Source: Paraburkholderia fungorum (GTDB lineage Bacteria > Pseudomonadota > Gammaproteobacteria > Burkholderiales > Burkholderiaceae). Taken from it: DNA of 64,000 nucleotides. The position numbers and the translations under genes were made by a program. The stretch is from assembly GCF_003610895.1 (NCBI RefSeq), contig NZ_MCAS01000069.1, positions 210,581-274,580 of the forward strand. Reading direction: 5' to 3'. How positions within the stretch are numbered: position 1 is the first letter of the stretch; each line of letters opens with the position of its first letter. Below the pieces are notes generated by a model. That model had not been told where the DNA came from. It worked only from the letters and a program-made list of their open reading frames with translations, and searched no databases. This document shows, piece after piece, positions 49,661 through 58,377 of the stretch.

Positions 49661-50710
49661 CTACTGCCGCCGCGACCCACGCGCACCCGGCATCGAGCGC
49701 AAACCCGTGCGTTCGACGCTGAAGCGGAACGTGCGCGTCAGGCGCTCGCCGCGTTTTAGCATCGTCATGCCGTTTTCGCACGCGCCGCCCGCCAGATTCA
49801 TCGCGTTGATCGGATGGTCGACCGGCTCGAAGCAGAAGAACGCTTCGCCCGGAGGCGTGTAGAGCACGTAGTAGTCGGTGTCGGCGGAAATATTCAGCGA
49901 CAGACGCCGCTTCGGCCACACCACCGCCGCCTGCCCGCTCCAACCCGTGAAGGCGTGATTGACGATGGCTTCCGGCAACGGATACGCCACCCCGAATTGC
50001 CACGCGGGCGGCGCCGGCACGTGACGCACCGGCAGCCAGTCGCCGCCGGAGAGCCACAGGCCGCCGGCCGCCGCCGAGAGTTCAGTGTCCGCGTCGCGGA
50101 CGAAAAACGGATGCACGCCCAACCCGAACGGCAACGCGTCGCGACCGGCGTTCTCGATTTCCAGCGTGATGACGAGCGTGGGACCGTCCAGCGAATAGGT
50201 TTGCGTGGCGCGAAATGCGTACGGCTTGCCGTCAGGGCGATCGAGCGTCAGACGGACATTCTCACGGTCCGATTCCGCGACCTGCCAGGCGGAGAGCCAA
50301 CCGTCGCCATGAATCGGCAAGGGTTCGTCGGTGCGATTTTGCGGCACGTCGATACGCCGCCCCGCCACATTGAAATGACCGCCGCCGATCCGGTTCGAAT
50401 AGGGCAGCAGCGGATAGCAGGCCAGCTCGTTCGGCGGGGTATCGGCCGCGACATGGCGGCAGCGCCGGAAAATCGGCGTGAGCGCGCCGTCGTTGCGCCA
50501 ATCGAAACGGGTGACGCCGCCGCCGAGCGTCGGCGCGACGTCGAGGCGCAAATGCGCGTTGGCAAGCGTGATGCAGGCGAGCTCGCCGCCGCTCGTCTCA
50601 CCAACCGCCACCGCCGACGTGCTGGGACCCGGATGCACCGGATTGGCCGCCGCGTTGAGTCGCGCGCGCCGGCTCTGGGAAGAGGCGGAAACAGGATTCG
50701 CAACAGTCAT
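49661..50710 (-). CDS. Aldose 1-epimerase family protein
   Basis: A 349-residue galactose-mutarotase-fold protein. After a Ser/Ala-rich N-terminus of about 45 residues come LPYSNRIGGGHF, LPIHGDGW (catalytic His), LPFGLGVHPFF (second His) and PPGEAFFCFEPVDHPINA (catalytic Glu region). ATG 50710 has GGAGC upstream. It would interconvert alpha/beta anomers to feed the aldose dehydrogenase. It lies 209 bp downstream of the lactonase gene and closes the sugar locus. Confidence 0.88.
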   Translation of the reverse strand: MTVANPVSASSQSRRARLNAAANPVHPGPSTSAVAVGETSGGELACITLANAHLRLDVAPTLGGGVTRFDWRNDGALTPIFRRCRHVAADTPPNELACYPLLPYSNRIGGGHFNVAGRRIDVPQNRTDEPLPIHGDGWLSAWQVAESDRENVRLTLDRPDGKPYAFRATQTYSLDGPTLVITLEIENAGRDALPFGLGVHPFFVRDADTELSAAAGGLWLSGGDWLPVRHVPAPPAWQFGVAYPLPEAIVNHAFTGWSGQAAVVWPKRRLSLNISADTDYYVLYTPPGEAFFCFEPVDHPINAMNLAGGACENGMTMLKRGERLTRTFRFSVERTGLRSMPGARGSRRQ

Positions 50711-50919
50711 ATCTGGCTCCATCGAGAGGCGTGGGACATTGCCGTCATTGCTGACGGGTGCTGTTGGGCGATTTTTTGAACCGGTCGCCTCTGGGTCCGA
50801 ACGGCGTGCTGCCGATTTGCTGCCACTGGTTTTGCGACATCGACTCCTGACACACTTTCTCAATCATGGCTCGACTCCCGTCCGCCGCAGCCTCGACACC
50901 AGGGCTGCGTCAATTCGCG

Positions 50920-51849
50920 CTAGGCGGGCGAGCCCTGGAACAGCGGTTCCGGCAAACCCAGTCGCCCGGGCGTTGCGATAAATACGCCGCCCGCGTGCGG
51001 ATCGCTCGCGAGCGCGGCCGCGTCGAGACCGATGCGGGCACTTGTGATGTACAGCGTGTCCAGTTGCGCGATCCCGGCAGGAAGTCCGTTCGGGGAACCG
51101 CCGAGCGCGACGCAGCTCGGCTGCGCGGTGGGCACATCGACGCGCCCGGTTTCCACTCCGTCGGGACCATATCGCACCACTCGGCCGCCGCCCCATTGCG
51201 CGTTCCACAAACCGCCGTCGCGATCGATGGTCGAGCCGTCGGGCTCGCCAGTCGCATCAGTCAGTTTTGTGAACACGCGGTCGTTGCCGATGCTACCGTC
51301 CGCGCGATAGTCGCAGACGCGGATTTCACGGGTCGGCGAATCGCAGTAGTACATCGTCGCGCCGTCAGGGCTGAACGCGATGCTGTTCGAGATTGCCGGT
51401 GCGGGCAGCGGCAAACGCTCCAGCGACAGATCATGATTCAACCGATAAAACCCGCCGACTGCCTGCAGCGGCGAGCCTTCGTCTTTCGTGCCGAATACGA
51501 AACGGCCCTGACGGTCGCAGCGGCCGTCGTTCACGCGCGTGTTCAGGCCCGGTTCGACGTCGACGATGCGCTGCGTCTCACCGGTTGCCAGATCGAAGAA
51601 CGCCAGATGCGTCGCCAATCCGAGCAGCAGGTAGCGCGGGTCGGCGCACAACGCGAACGTGGCGAGACGCTCGGGCATGCGCCAGAACATGCTTTGGCCG
51701 TCGCTCGGGTCATAGCGCCACAGTTGCGCGCCTTCGATATCGGTCCAGTAAAAGCGGCCTGTTTTCGCGCACCACGTCGCGCCTTCGCCGAGCGTGCATT
51801 GCGTGTCGAGCAGCAGCGCCGCGCCAGACCCTGACTGAGCGGCATTCAC
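50920..51849 (-). CDS. SMP-30/gluconolactonase-family sugar lactonase
   Basis: A 309-residue six-bladed propeller. LGEGATWCAKTGRFYWTDI holds the metal-binding Glu, NTRVNDGRCDRQGRFVFGT and ISNSIAFSPDGATMYYCDS hold the Asn/Asp ligands, and EPDGSTIDRDGGLWNAQWGG closes the set. It hydrolyses an aldonolactone. It starts with GTG 51849, preceded by GGAGG, overlapping the SDR stop by 4 bp (GTGA), so it is coupled to the dehydrogenase that makes its substrate. Confidence 0.92.
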   Translation of the reverse strand: MNAAQSGSGAALLLDTQCTLGEGATWCAKTGRFYWTDIEGAQLWRYDPSDGQSMFWRMPERLATFALCADPRYLLLGLATHLAFFDLATGETQRIVDVEPGLNTRVNDGRCDRQGRFVFGTKDEGSPLQAVGGFYRLNHDLSLERLPLPAPAISNSIAFSPDGATMYYCDSPTREIRVCDYRADGSIGNDRVFTKLTDATGEPDGSTIDRDGGLWNAQWGGGRVVRYGPDGVETGRVDVPTAQPSCVALGGSPNGLPAGIAQLDTLYITSARIGLDAAALASDPHAGGVFIATPGRLGLPEPLFQGSPA

Positions 51850-52646
51850 GCCCAGCCTCCATCGACGATCAGATCCTGCGCGGTGATCATCCTGCTGTCG
51901 TCGGCGGCGAGGAACAGCGCCATGCGGGCGAGATCGGCAGGTTGCAGTTCAGCGTCGATGCACTGGCCTTCCTTGATCGAGCGGCGGCCCGCGTCATCGA
52001 GCCACAAACGCTTCTGCTTTTCCGTCATCACCCAGCCCGGCACCAGCGTATTGACGCGGATGTTGAAGTGACCGAGGTCGCGCGCGAGGCCGCGCGTCAA
52101 ACCCTGCACCGCCGATTTCGACATGACGTACACCGGATAGCCGCCGTTCTTCAACATCCAGCTGATCGAGCCGAGGTTGATGATCGAGCCGCTGTTGGCG
52201 GCTTTCATGTCGTCCATCACCGCTTGCGCGGCGAAAAACTGATGCCGGATATTTACCGCGATGCCGGCGTCGAAAGATTCGCGCGTCACGTCGCCGATGC
52301 TGTGGCGTTTGTCGTTTGCCGCGTTGTTCACCAGCACCTGAATCGGACCGAGTGCGGCGCGCACGTCGGCGATGGCTTTTTGCAGCGCGTCGACGTCGGT
52401 CAGATCGCACGGCAAAAACAGCGGTTTGTGTTTCGAATCGCCGAGTTCATCGGCGAGCGCTTCACCCGCGCCCGCATCGATATCGAAAAACGCGACGCGT
52501 GCGCCCTGCGCCGCGAAATGCTCGACGAACGATGCGCCGATACCGGTCGCGCCGCCCGTAATCAACACGGTTCGGTCGACGAGACTCGGATAGCGGGCAA
52601 ACGCGTTGTCCGCGAGGCGGTCGTTTGCATTGGCCGGAGACGACAT
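51846..52646 (-). CDS. SDR dehydrogenase, probable aldose (galactose/arabinose) 1-dehydrogenase
   Basis: A 266-residue classical SDR. TGGATGIG cofactor motif, NNAAND, catalytic Ser in NLGSISW, YVMSK (Tyr-x3-Lys) and a C-terminal IVDGGWA. Coupling to an SMP-30 lactonase and neighbouring mutarotase and sugar importer point to oxidation of an aldose at C1. Substrate is not proven by sequence. Confidence 0.85.
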   Translation of the reverse strand: MSSPANANDRLADNAFARYPSLVDRTVLITGGATGIGASFVEHFAAQGARVAFFDIDAGAGEALADELGDSKHKPLFLPCDLTDVDALQKAIADVRAALGPIQVLVNNAANDKRHSIGDVTRESFDAGIAVNIRHQFFAAQAVMDDMKAANSGSIINLGSISWMLKNGGYPVYVMSKSAVQGLTRGLARDLGHFNIRVNTLVPGWVMTEKQKRLWLDDAGRRSIKEGQCIDAELQPADLARMALFLAADDSRMITAQDLIVDGGWA

Positions 52647-52680
52647 CGTTCGATTCCTTTTAGAACAAAGTAAGTGAGTC

Positions 52681-52721
52681 GCGGGTTAAGTGCGGGTTAA
52701 GTGCGGGTTGAGTGTGGGTTG
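52681..52721. repeat. 11-bp tandem repeat
   Basis: About 3.7 copies of GCGGGTTAAGT, the last two drifting to GCGGGTTGAGT and GTGGGTTGA, in the 84-bp gap between the permease gene and the SDR gene. It probably varies in copy number. Confidence 0.8.
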
Positions 52722-52730
52722 AACCCCGCC

Positions 52731-53747
52731 TCAGTCGCGCGAGCCGCGGTTCTTCAACTGGTCGAGCAGCACGGCGGCAAGCAGAATCGCGCCGCGCACG
52801 AGGTACTGATAGAACGCGTCGATGTTCATCAGGTTCATCACGTTCTCGACCGTGCCCATGATCAGCACGCCGATCACGACGCCGGAGATCGTCGCGCGGC
52901 CGCCGAGCAGCGATACGCCACCCAGCACGCAAGCCGAAATCACGTTCAACTCGAAACCTTCCGCCGCATTCGGCTGACCCGACGTAATCCGCGAAGCCAG
53001 AATCACACCGGCCAGCGCGGTGACGGCGCCCTGAATCAGGAAGATATAAACGCGCGTGCGTTCAACGTTGATACCGGCCAGACGCGAGGCTTCCGGGTTG
53101 CCGCCGATGGCGAGCGTATTGCGGCCGTACACGGTCTGATTGAGCATCACGCCGAACACGATGAAGCACAGCAGCGTGACCCAGATCGGCAGCGACACGC
53201 CGAAAAAGCTCAGGCCGCCCAGCGCGATGAAGGTATCCGAGGACACGCCCACGGCTTGCCCGTGCGAGACGATAAAGCCGAGACCGCGGACGATTTCCAT
53301 CGTCGCGAGCGTCGTGATCAGCGCGTTGATGCGCAGATACGCGATCACCGCGCCGTTGACGAAACCGATCACAGCACCTGCCGCCACCGCGGCGATGATC
53401 GCGATAAACGTGTTACCGGTCGCGTTCAGGACCATCGCGCACAGCACCCCCGCGAATGCGACCGTCGAGCCTACCGACAAGTCGAAATCGCGCGAGGCGA
53501 GGCAGAACATCATCGTGCACGCGACCATCCCGATCTGCGAGATCGACAGCGCGAGACCGAGCATGTTCTCGATCGAGAAGAAGTGATCGACCGTCAGCGA
53601 CATCGTGATGAACATCACGACGAAGATCAGGATCAGGCTGTACTCGGTGATCTGCTGCCACCATTTCGCCTTGTCGTTCGACTGCGGAATCAGCGCCTCG
53701 GCCGCGCCTTTGGCGGCCTGTTGCGCGAGGTTTTCTCTGGCTTGCAT
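52731..53747 (-). CDS. araH: Sugar ABC transporter permease (AraH/RbsC family)
   Basis: A 338-residue permease with about ten membrane segments. ASRDFDLSVGSTVAFAGV, NGAVIAYLRINALITTLATM and YGRNTLAIGGNPEASRLAGI are signatures of the monosaccharide permease family. AGGAG precedes the ATG at 53747. It lies 54 bp downstream of araG, completing the importer. The symbol follows the overall AraFGH resemblance; the sugar may differ. Confidence 0.9.
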   Translation of the reverse strand: MQARENLAQQAAKGAAEALIPQSNDKAKWWQQITEYSLILIFVVMFITMSLTVDHFFSIENMLGLALSISQIGMVACTMMFCLASRDFDLSVGSTVAFAGVLCAMVLNATGNTFIAIIAAVAAGAVIGFVNGAVIAYLRINALITTLATMEIVRGLGFIVSHGQAVGVSSDTFIALGGLSFFGVSLPIWVTLLCFIVFGVMLNQTVYGRNTLAIGGNPEASRLAGINVERTRVYIFLIQGAVTALAGVILASRITSGQPNAAEGFELNVISACVLGGVSLLGGRATISGVVIGVLIMGTVENVMNLMNIDAFYQYLVRGAILLAAVLLDQLKNRGSRD

Positions 53748-53801
53748 TTTGAAGACTCCTCCCGTTCCCCACGGGTTGCCGGACTTTCGTCCAAATGATG
53801 T

Positions 53802-55337
53802 TCAGGCCGCTTGCTCGTTGGCTGCGGTTCCGGGCAGGGCGGTCGAGCTTTGCGGCAACGCGAGGCCCAATACCGTTTGTTCCGTTGCTTCCTTGCGCGA
53901 CAGTTCGCCGGAAATCCGGCCCTGGCGCATCACGACGATCCGGTCGGACACGCCGAGCACTTCCGGTAGTTCAGACGAAATCATCACGATCGCGCAGCCG
54001 CGTTCGGCAAGCTGATAAATCACGTTATAGATCTCATGCTTCGCGCCGACGTCAATTCCGCGCGTCGGTTCGTCGAGAATCACCACTTTCAGATCGGGCT
54101 CGGCCAGCCAGCGCGACAGAATCGCCTTCTGCTGGTTGCCGCCCGACAGGAAGCGAATCTTCTGCCGGCGGCTCGGCGTCTTGATCTTCAGCAGCTTGAT
54201 AAAACGGTCGGCGGTTTCCGCTTCCTTCTTGCGGTCGAGGAAGATCCCCGCACGCAGGTAGTGACGGCGGCAACTGATATTGATGTTCTCCGACACAGTC
54301 GCCATCGCGACGATGCCCTCTTCCTTACGGTCTTCCGGGCACAGCACGATGCCGTGCTGGATCGCCTCACCCGCGCTGCGCACCTTGATCGGCTTGCCGT
54401 CGAGTACGATTTCGCCGCCCTTCTTGTGATCGGCGCCGTACACCAGATGCATCAACTCGCTGCGGCCCGCACCCACCAGGCCGAAGAAGCCGACAATCTC
54501 GCCGCGCCGCACTTCGAAGCTGGCCGGTTGCGCAAGCGCGTGGCCTTCGATCGCTTTCGCCGCGAAGCGCACCTCGCCTAACGGACGTGCCGAATAGTTA
54601 TAGATGTCGGCGATTTCACGTCCAACCATTTCGCTCACGATAGTGTCGCGCGACACGCCTTCAAGCGTCGGATGCGAGGCGATCTTGCGGCCGTCGCGGA
54701 AAATCGTGCAGGCGTCGCAAAGCTCGTAAATCTCGTCCATGCGGTGCGAGATGTAGATCATCGCGCGGTTGTCGGCGCGCAGATCTCGTACCAGCTTGAA
54801 CAGCACTTCGGTCTCGCGATGCGACAGCGAGCTGGTCGGTTCATCCAGTGCGATCACCCGCGCGTTGCGCAGCAGCGCCTTGCAGATTTCGACCATTTGC
54901 CGTTGCGCGATCGAGAGCTTTCTCAGCTTCGCGTTCGGATCGAGCGCCACGCCCATTGCTTCAAGGCGTTCGCGCACGAAGCGCTTGGCTTCGCGCTTGT
55001 TGACCCAGCCGAGCGAGTTCGGCAGCTGCCCCAGCAGCAGGTTTTCCGCGACCGTCAGATCGGGCACGTATTGCAGTTCCTGGTGAATCACCGCGATCCC
55101 CGACGCGATCGACGCCGCTGCGCTCGTAAAGCGCACCTCATTGCCGTCGATCATCACGCGGCCGGAGTCGGGCTGATACTCACCGCCGAGAATCTTCAGC
55201 AGGGTCGACTTCCCTGCGCCGTTTTCGCCCATCAGGCCGTGCACCTGGCCGACGTTGACGTCGAAGGACACACCGTCGAGCGCGCGCACGCCTGGAAAGA
55301 CTTTGCCGATATTGTCAAAACGTAGCGTCGCTGACAC
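53802..55337 (-). CDS. araG: Sugar ABC transporter ATP-binding protein (two ATPase domains)
   Basis: A 511-residue protein with two fused ATPase domains. First: GENGAGKST and IALDEPTSSLS. Second: degenerate Walker A GLVGAGRSE, signature LSGGNQQKAI and VVILDEPTRGIDVGA. Start GTG 55337 has AGGAGG 4 nt upstream; the open frame beyond it begins with TTG and is unlikely. The length fits AraG. It powers sugar import together with AraF and AraH. Confidence 0.93.
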   Translation of the reverse strand: MSATLRFDNIGKVFPGVRALDGVSFDVNVGQVHGLMGENGAGKSTLLKILGGEYQPDSGRVMIDGNEVRFTSAAASIASGIAVIHQELQYVPDLTVAENLLLGQLPNSLGWVNKREAKRFVRERLEAMGVALDPNAKLRKLSIAQRQMVEICKALLRNARVIALDEPTSSLSHRETEVLFKLVRDLRADNRAMIYISHRMDEIYELCDACTIFRDGRKIASHPTLEGVSRDTIVSEMVGREIADIYNYSARPLGEVRFAAKAIEGHALAQPASFEVRRGEIVGFFGLVGAGRSELMHLVYGADHKKGGEIVLDGKPIKVRSAGEAIQHGIVLCPEDRKEEGIVAMATVSENINISCRRHYLRAGIFLDRKKEAETADRFIKLLKIKTPSRRQKIRFLSGGNQQKAILSRWLAEPDLKVVILDEPTRGIDVGAKHEIYNVIYQLAERGCAIVMISSELPEVLGVSDRIVVMRQGRISGELSRKEATEQTVLGLALPQSSTALPGTAANEQAA

Positions 55338-55620
55338 TTCGCCTCCTATGTCGACGGGAGTTGGCGCTTCAGGGCTCACTCCCGTCCCAAACAAAGTTGT
55401 CGACCAGAGTTAGCGCCTTAACGGTTGCTCTGGTCCCATGCAAGTTAGTTGCTGCTTCGTGTGAACCACGCTTCTTTGGGCGCCGCGCGGGCACCAGGCG
55501 TGGTTTGTCTCAACTACTCATCTTTTATTACTGTCGGTGATGGCTGCCGATGCGCCCAATCCTTGGAGAAACGACGCACCGGCAGTTCACTTCATGTCAT
55601 CGCGTGCTGAATCAAGCCGC

Positions 55621-56619
55621 TTAATTTGCCGCGAGGCCCATCTTCTGACGCACATCCGCGACGTTGTCACGCGTGGCCAGCATGCCGGTCGTCAGCGTGA
55701 GCATCGGCGGTTCCTTGCCTTGCGTGATCCAGTCGTACATCAGCGTCGAGGTTTCTTCGCCGTGACGCTTCGGGCTGATGATGACCGTGCCGTAGAAGCC
55801 GGTCGGCGACGGCTTCTTGAACTCGTTCAATGCCGAGTCCGAACCGCCGATGCCGATGCCGATCATGTTGTCCGCCTTGAAACCGCGGCCTTCCGCAGCG
55901 CGCACCGCGCCGAGCACGCCTTCGTCGTTCAGCGCGTAAGCCACCCAGTGCTTGAACTGCGGGTTCTTCGTCAGCGCGATGTTGGCAGCGTTGAACGCGT
56001 TTTCCGTGTCCGTCTTCGCTTGCGGCGCGGCAATGACGTTGGCCTTCGGGAAGCCGGCGGCGACGAGCGCGTCGGTTGCGCCGGTGGTGCGGTCAACCGC
56101 GGTGGGCAACTGGTTGTAGGTCACGTCGATCGCGCCCACGTCTTTCATGTCCCAGCCGCGCTTCTTGATTTCCGCAGCGAGGCCATCGCCCACCTGCTTG
56201 CCGATGTTGTACGCTGAGATGCCCATATGCGGCACCGCTGCGATCGGCTTGCCCGCGCCGTCGACGAGGCGGTCGTCGACCGTCATCATCTTCAGGCCAT
56301 CAGCCTTCGCCTTCGCGACGATGCCCGGTCCGAGCTTGACGTCAGGCGTGCAGATCACAAAGCCTTGCGCTTTCTGAGCCGCCAGGTTGTCGATGGCGCT
56401 CATCACCTTCTCGCCCGACGGCGCACCGATCTTCACCAGCGTGAAGCCCTTTTCCTTGGCGGCGATTTCGGCGAACTTCCATTCGTCCTGGAACCACGGT
56501 TCTTCCGGCTGCTTCACGAGGAAGCCGATCTTGACCGGATCGGCGGCCTGCGCGACCGGCGCGTTGAAGAGCACACCCGTCGCCGCTGCTGCCAGCGTGA
56601 GGAAAATTCTTCGTTTCAT
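55621..56619 (-). CDS. araF: Periplasmic sugar-binding protein (AraF-like)
   Basis: A 332-residue binding protein. Signal peptide MKRRIFLTLAAAATGVLFNAPVAQAAD. The mature part closely follows E. coli AraF: KIGFLVKQPEEPWFQDEWKF, GFVICTPDVKLG, TVDDRLVDGAGKP, RTTGATDALVAAGFP and ALNDEGVLGA. Lys10, Glu14, Asp90, Arg151 and Asn205 counterparts are kept, but Met108 is Ile and Asn232 is Gly by ungapped alignment to remembered E. coli numbering. The ligand may therefore be galactose or another aldose rather than arabinose. A 283-bp gap separates it from araG. Confidence 0.9.
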   Translation of the reverse strand: MKRRIFLTLAAAATGVLFNAPVAQAADPVKIGFLVKQPEEPWFQDEWKFAEIAAKEKGFTLVKIGAPSGEKVMSAIDNLAAQKAQGFVICTPDVKLGPGIVAKAKADGLKMMTVDDRLVDGAGKPIAAVPHMGISAYNIGKQVGDGLAAEIKKRGWDMKDVGAIDVTYNQLPTAVDRTTGATDALVAAGFPKANVIAAPQAKTDTENAFNAANIALTKNPQFKHWVAYALNDEGVLGAVRAAEGRGFKADNMIGIGIGGSDSALNEFKKPSPTGFYGTVIISPKRHGEETSTLMYDWITQGKEPPMLTLTTGMLATRDNVADVRQKMGLAAN

Positions 56620-56851
56620 AATGCGTGTCTCCTGACTAATTGATAACGAGAAGGTATCGGCCGCGTCTTCTTGTACCGGTTGTGACACACGCGGCCAGCG
56701 CGTCGTCCGGTGAAACGTTGCTGCTTGGTTCTTCGCTGTTCTTGCCTGTTCTTGCTGCTTTGTTTGCTGCTGGTTTGCTGCTTTCCCCTGCCTCTTTTCC
56801 TGCTGCGCTTCCTGCTTACTGCCGCGTACTGTTCCGCTGCGTTCAGTCGTT

Positions 56852-57664
56852 TCAGTCGTGATAGAGCACCGAGCGGCCGCCATCCACGGTGATGCAGGTG
56901 GCGTTGATGAACGGCGCTTCGTCCGAGGCGAGAAACACCGCTGTCATCGCCACCTCTTCCGGGCGGCCGATGCGCTTCATCGGCTGCAGATCCAGCGTCG
57001 CCTGTCTGGCGGCGACCGGATCGGCTTGTTCGTTCCACCAGTCGTGCGTCAATTGCGTCTCGATGTACCCCGGCGCAATCGCGTTGACTCTTACATTGCG
57101 CGGCGCGTACTCAATGCCGAGCGCGCGCGTCAAACCGATTACGCCGTGCTTCGCGACCGGGTACGGAAAGCATCCCGGAATGATCTTGAACGCATGCGTC
57201 GACGCGATATTCACGATGCTGCCCGCGCCACGTTCGACCATGCCCGGCAACACCGCGCGACACCCATTCCATACGCCGTCGAGATCGACCGCGAAGCAGC
57301 GGCGCCAGTCGTCATCGGTCATCGTCAGCGGATCGCAGAACACGTTGATGCCGGCGTTGTTGACCAGCACGTCGAGCGCGCCGAACGCGCGTTCGGCCTC
57401 GCTTGCCGCGTGCTGAACCGAGGCTGATTGCGTCACGTCGGTCTGCACTGCGAGCACTTTTGCTTCGTTCGCGCTGTTCGCTGCGCCGGTGTCACTTGCA
57501 CTGATCGCGGCACGGATTTCGCGCGCTGTCCGCTCGGCCATTTCGATGTCCAACTCCGCCAGCACGACCGCCGCGCCCTCGCGTGCAAACGCGAGCGCGA
57601 TCGCGGCACCGATGCCGCGGCCGGCGCCGGTGATCAACGCGACTTTGTTGGCGAGCCGCTTCAT
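56852..57664 (-). CDS. SDR-family oxidoreductase
   Basis: A 270-residue classical SDR. TGAGRGIG cofactor motif, VNNAGINV, catalytic Ser in NIASTHAF, YPVAK (Tyr-x3-Lys), and C-terminal VDGGRSVLYHD. ATG 57664 overlaps the KDPGal aldolase stop by ATGA, so it is coupled to dgoA. It is the second SDR of the locus; its substrate is unknown. It may act on a different sugar or sugar acid imported by AraFGH. Confidence 0.86.
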   Translation of the reverse strand: MKRLANKVALITGAGRGIGAAIALAFAREGAAVVLAELDIEMAERTAREIRAAISASDTGAANSANEAKVLAVQTDVTQSASVQHAASEAERAFGALDVLVNNAGINVFCDPLTMTDDDWRRCFAVDLDGVWNGCRAVLPGMVERGAGSIVNIASTHAFKIIPGCFPYPVAKHGVIGLTRALGIEYAPRNVRVNAIAPGYIETQLTHDWWNEQADPVAARQATLDLQPMKRIGRPEEVAMTAVFLASDEAPFINATCITVDGGRSVLYHD

Positions 57665-58341
57665 TTCTTCGCGCCTGCCCGGGCAATGCGCAACCCGTTG
57701 ATGAACGCCTTCGCGTGCGAGGCGGTCACGGCTACGCTCTGACCGGGCTTGTACAGCGCCGAGCCGAGGCCAAAGCCATTCGCGCCGACGCTCAGGAACG
57801 GGCCCATGTTGTCCGGCGTGATCCCACCAACCGGCACCAGCGGCACCTCCGCCGCGATCACCGCGCGCCACGCCTTCACGACCTGGCAGCCGAGTTGTTC
57901 TGCGGGGAACATCTTCAACACGTCCGCGCCGTTCTTCAGCGCGATGAAAGCTTCGTTTGGCGTCGCCACGCCCGGCGCACATGCCATGCCTTGCGCTTTC
58001 GCGGCGCCGACGACCTCCGGATCGCTATGCGGCATCACGATCAATTCGCCGCCGGCGGACTTCACGTCGTTGACGAAACTCGGATGCAGCACGGTGCCGG
58101 CACCGACGATCGCATCGGCCGGCAACGCCTTGCGGATCGCCGCGATGCTGTCGAACGGTTGCGGCGAATTCAACGGCACTTCGACGATGCGAAAACCGGC
58201 TTCGTACAGGGCCTGACCGTGTTCGGCGGCATCCGCGGGCGTCACGCCACGCATGATCGCGATCAGCGGACAGACCTCGAACGCCGCGATCAGACCCGCG
58301 TGCGGCATGTACGGAGCGGGCAGATTGATGTGAGGTTGCAT
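57661..58341 (-). CDS. dgoA: 2-dehydro-3-deoxy-6-phosphogalactonate aldolase
   Basis: A 226-residue KDPG/KDPGal-aldolase family member. CPLIAIMRGVTPADA at the N-terminus, IVEVPLNSPQPFDSI (catalytic Glu), and DVLKMFPAEQLG (Schiff-base Lys). The VPLNSP variant, and the neighbouring kinase, favour the DgoA type over Eda. It yields pyruvate and glyceraldehyde-3-phosphate. ATG 58341 is 36 bp after dgoK. Confidence 0.92.
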   Translation of the reverse strand: MQPHINLPAPYMPHAGLIAAFEVCPLIAIMRGVTPADAAEHGQALYEAGFRIVEVPLNSPQPFDSIAAIRKALPADAIVGAGTVLHPSFVNDVKSAGGELIVMPHSDPEVVGAAKAQGMACAPGVATPNEAFIALKNGADVLKMFPAEQLGCQVVKAWRAVIAAEVPLVPVGGITPDNMGPFLSVGANGFGLGSALYKPGQSVAVTASHAKAFINGLRIARAGAKK

Positions 58342-58377
58342 GTCGGTTCCTTGTTTCGTGAGCGGCGGCGCCACCGG

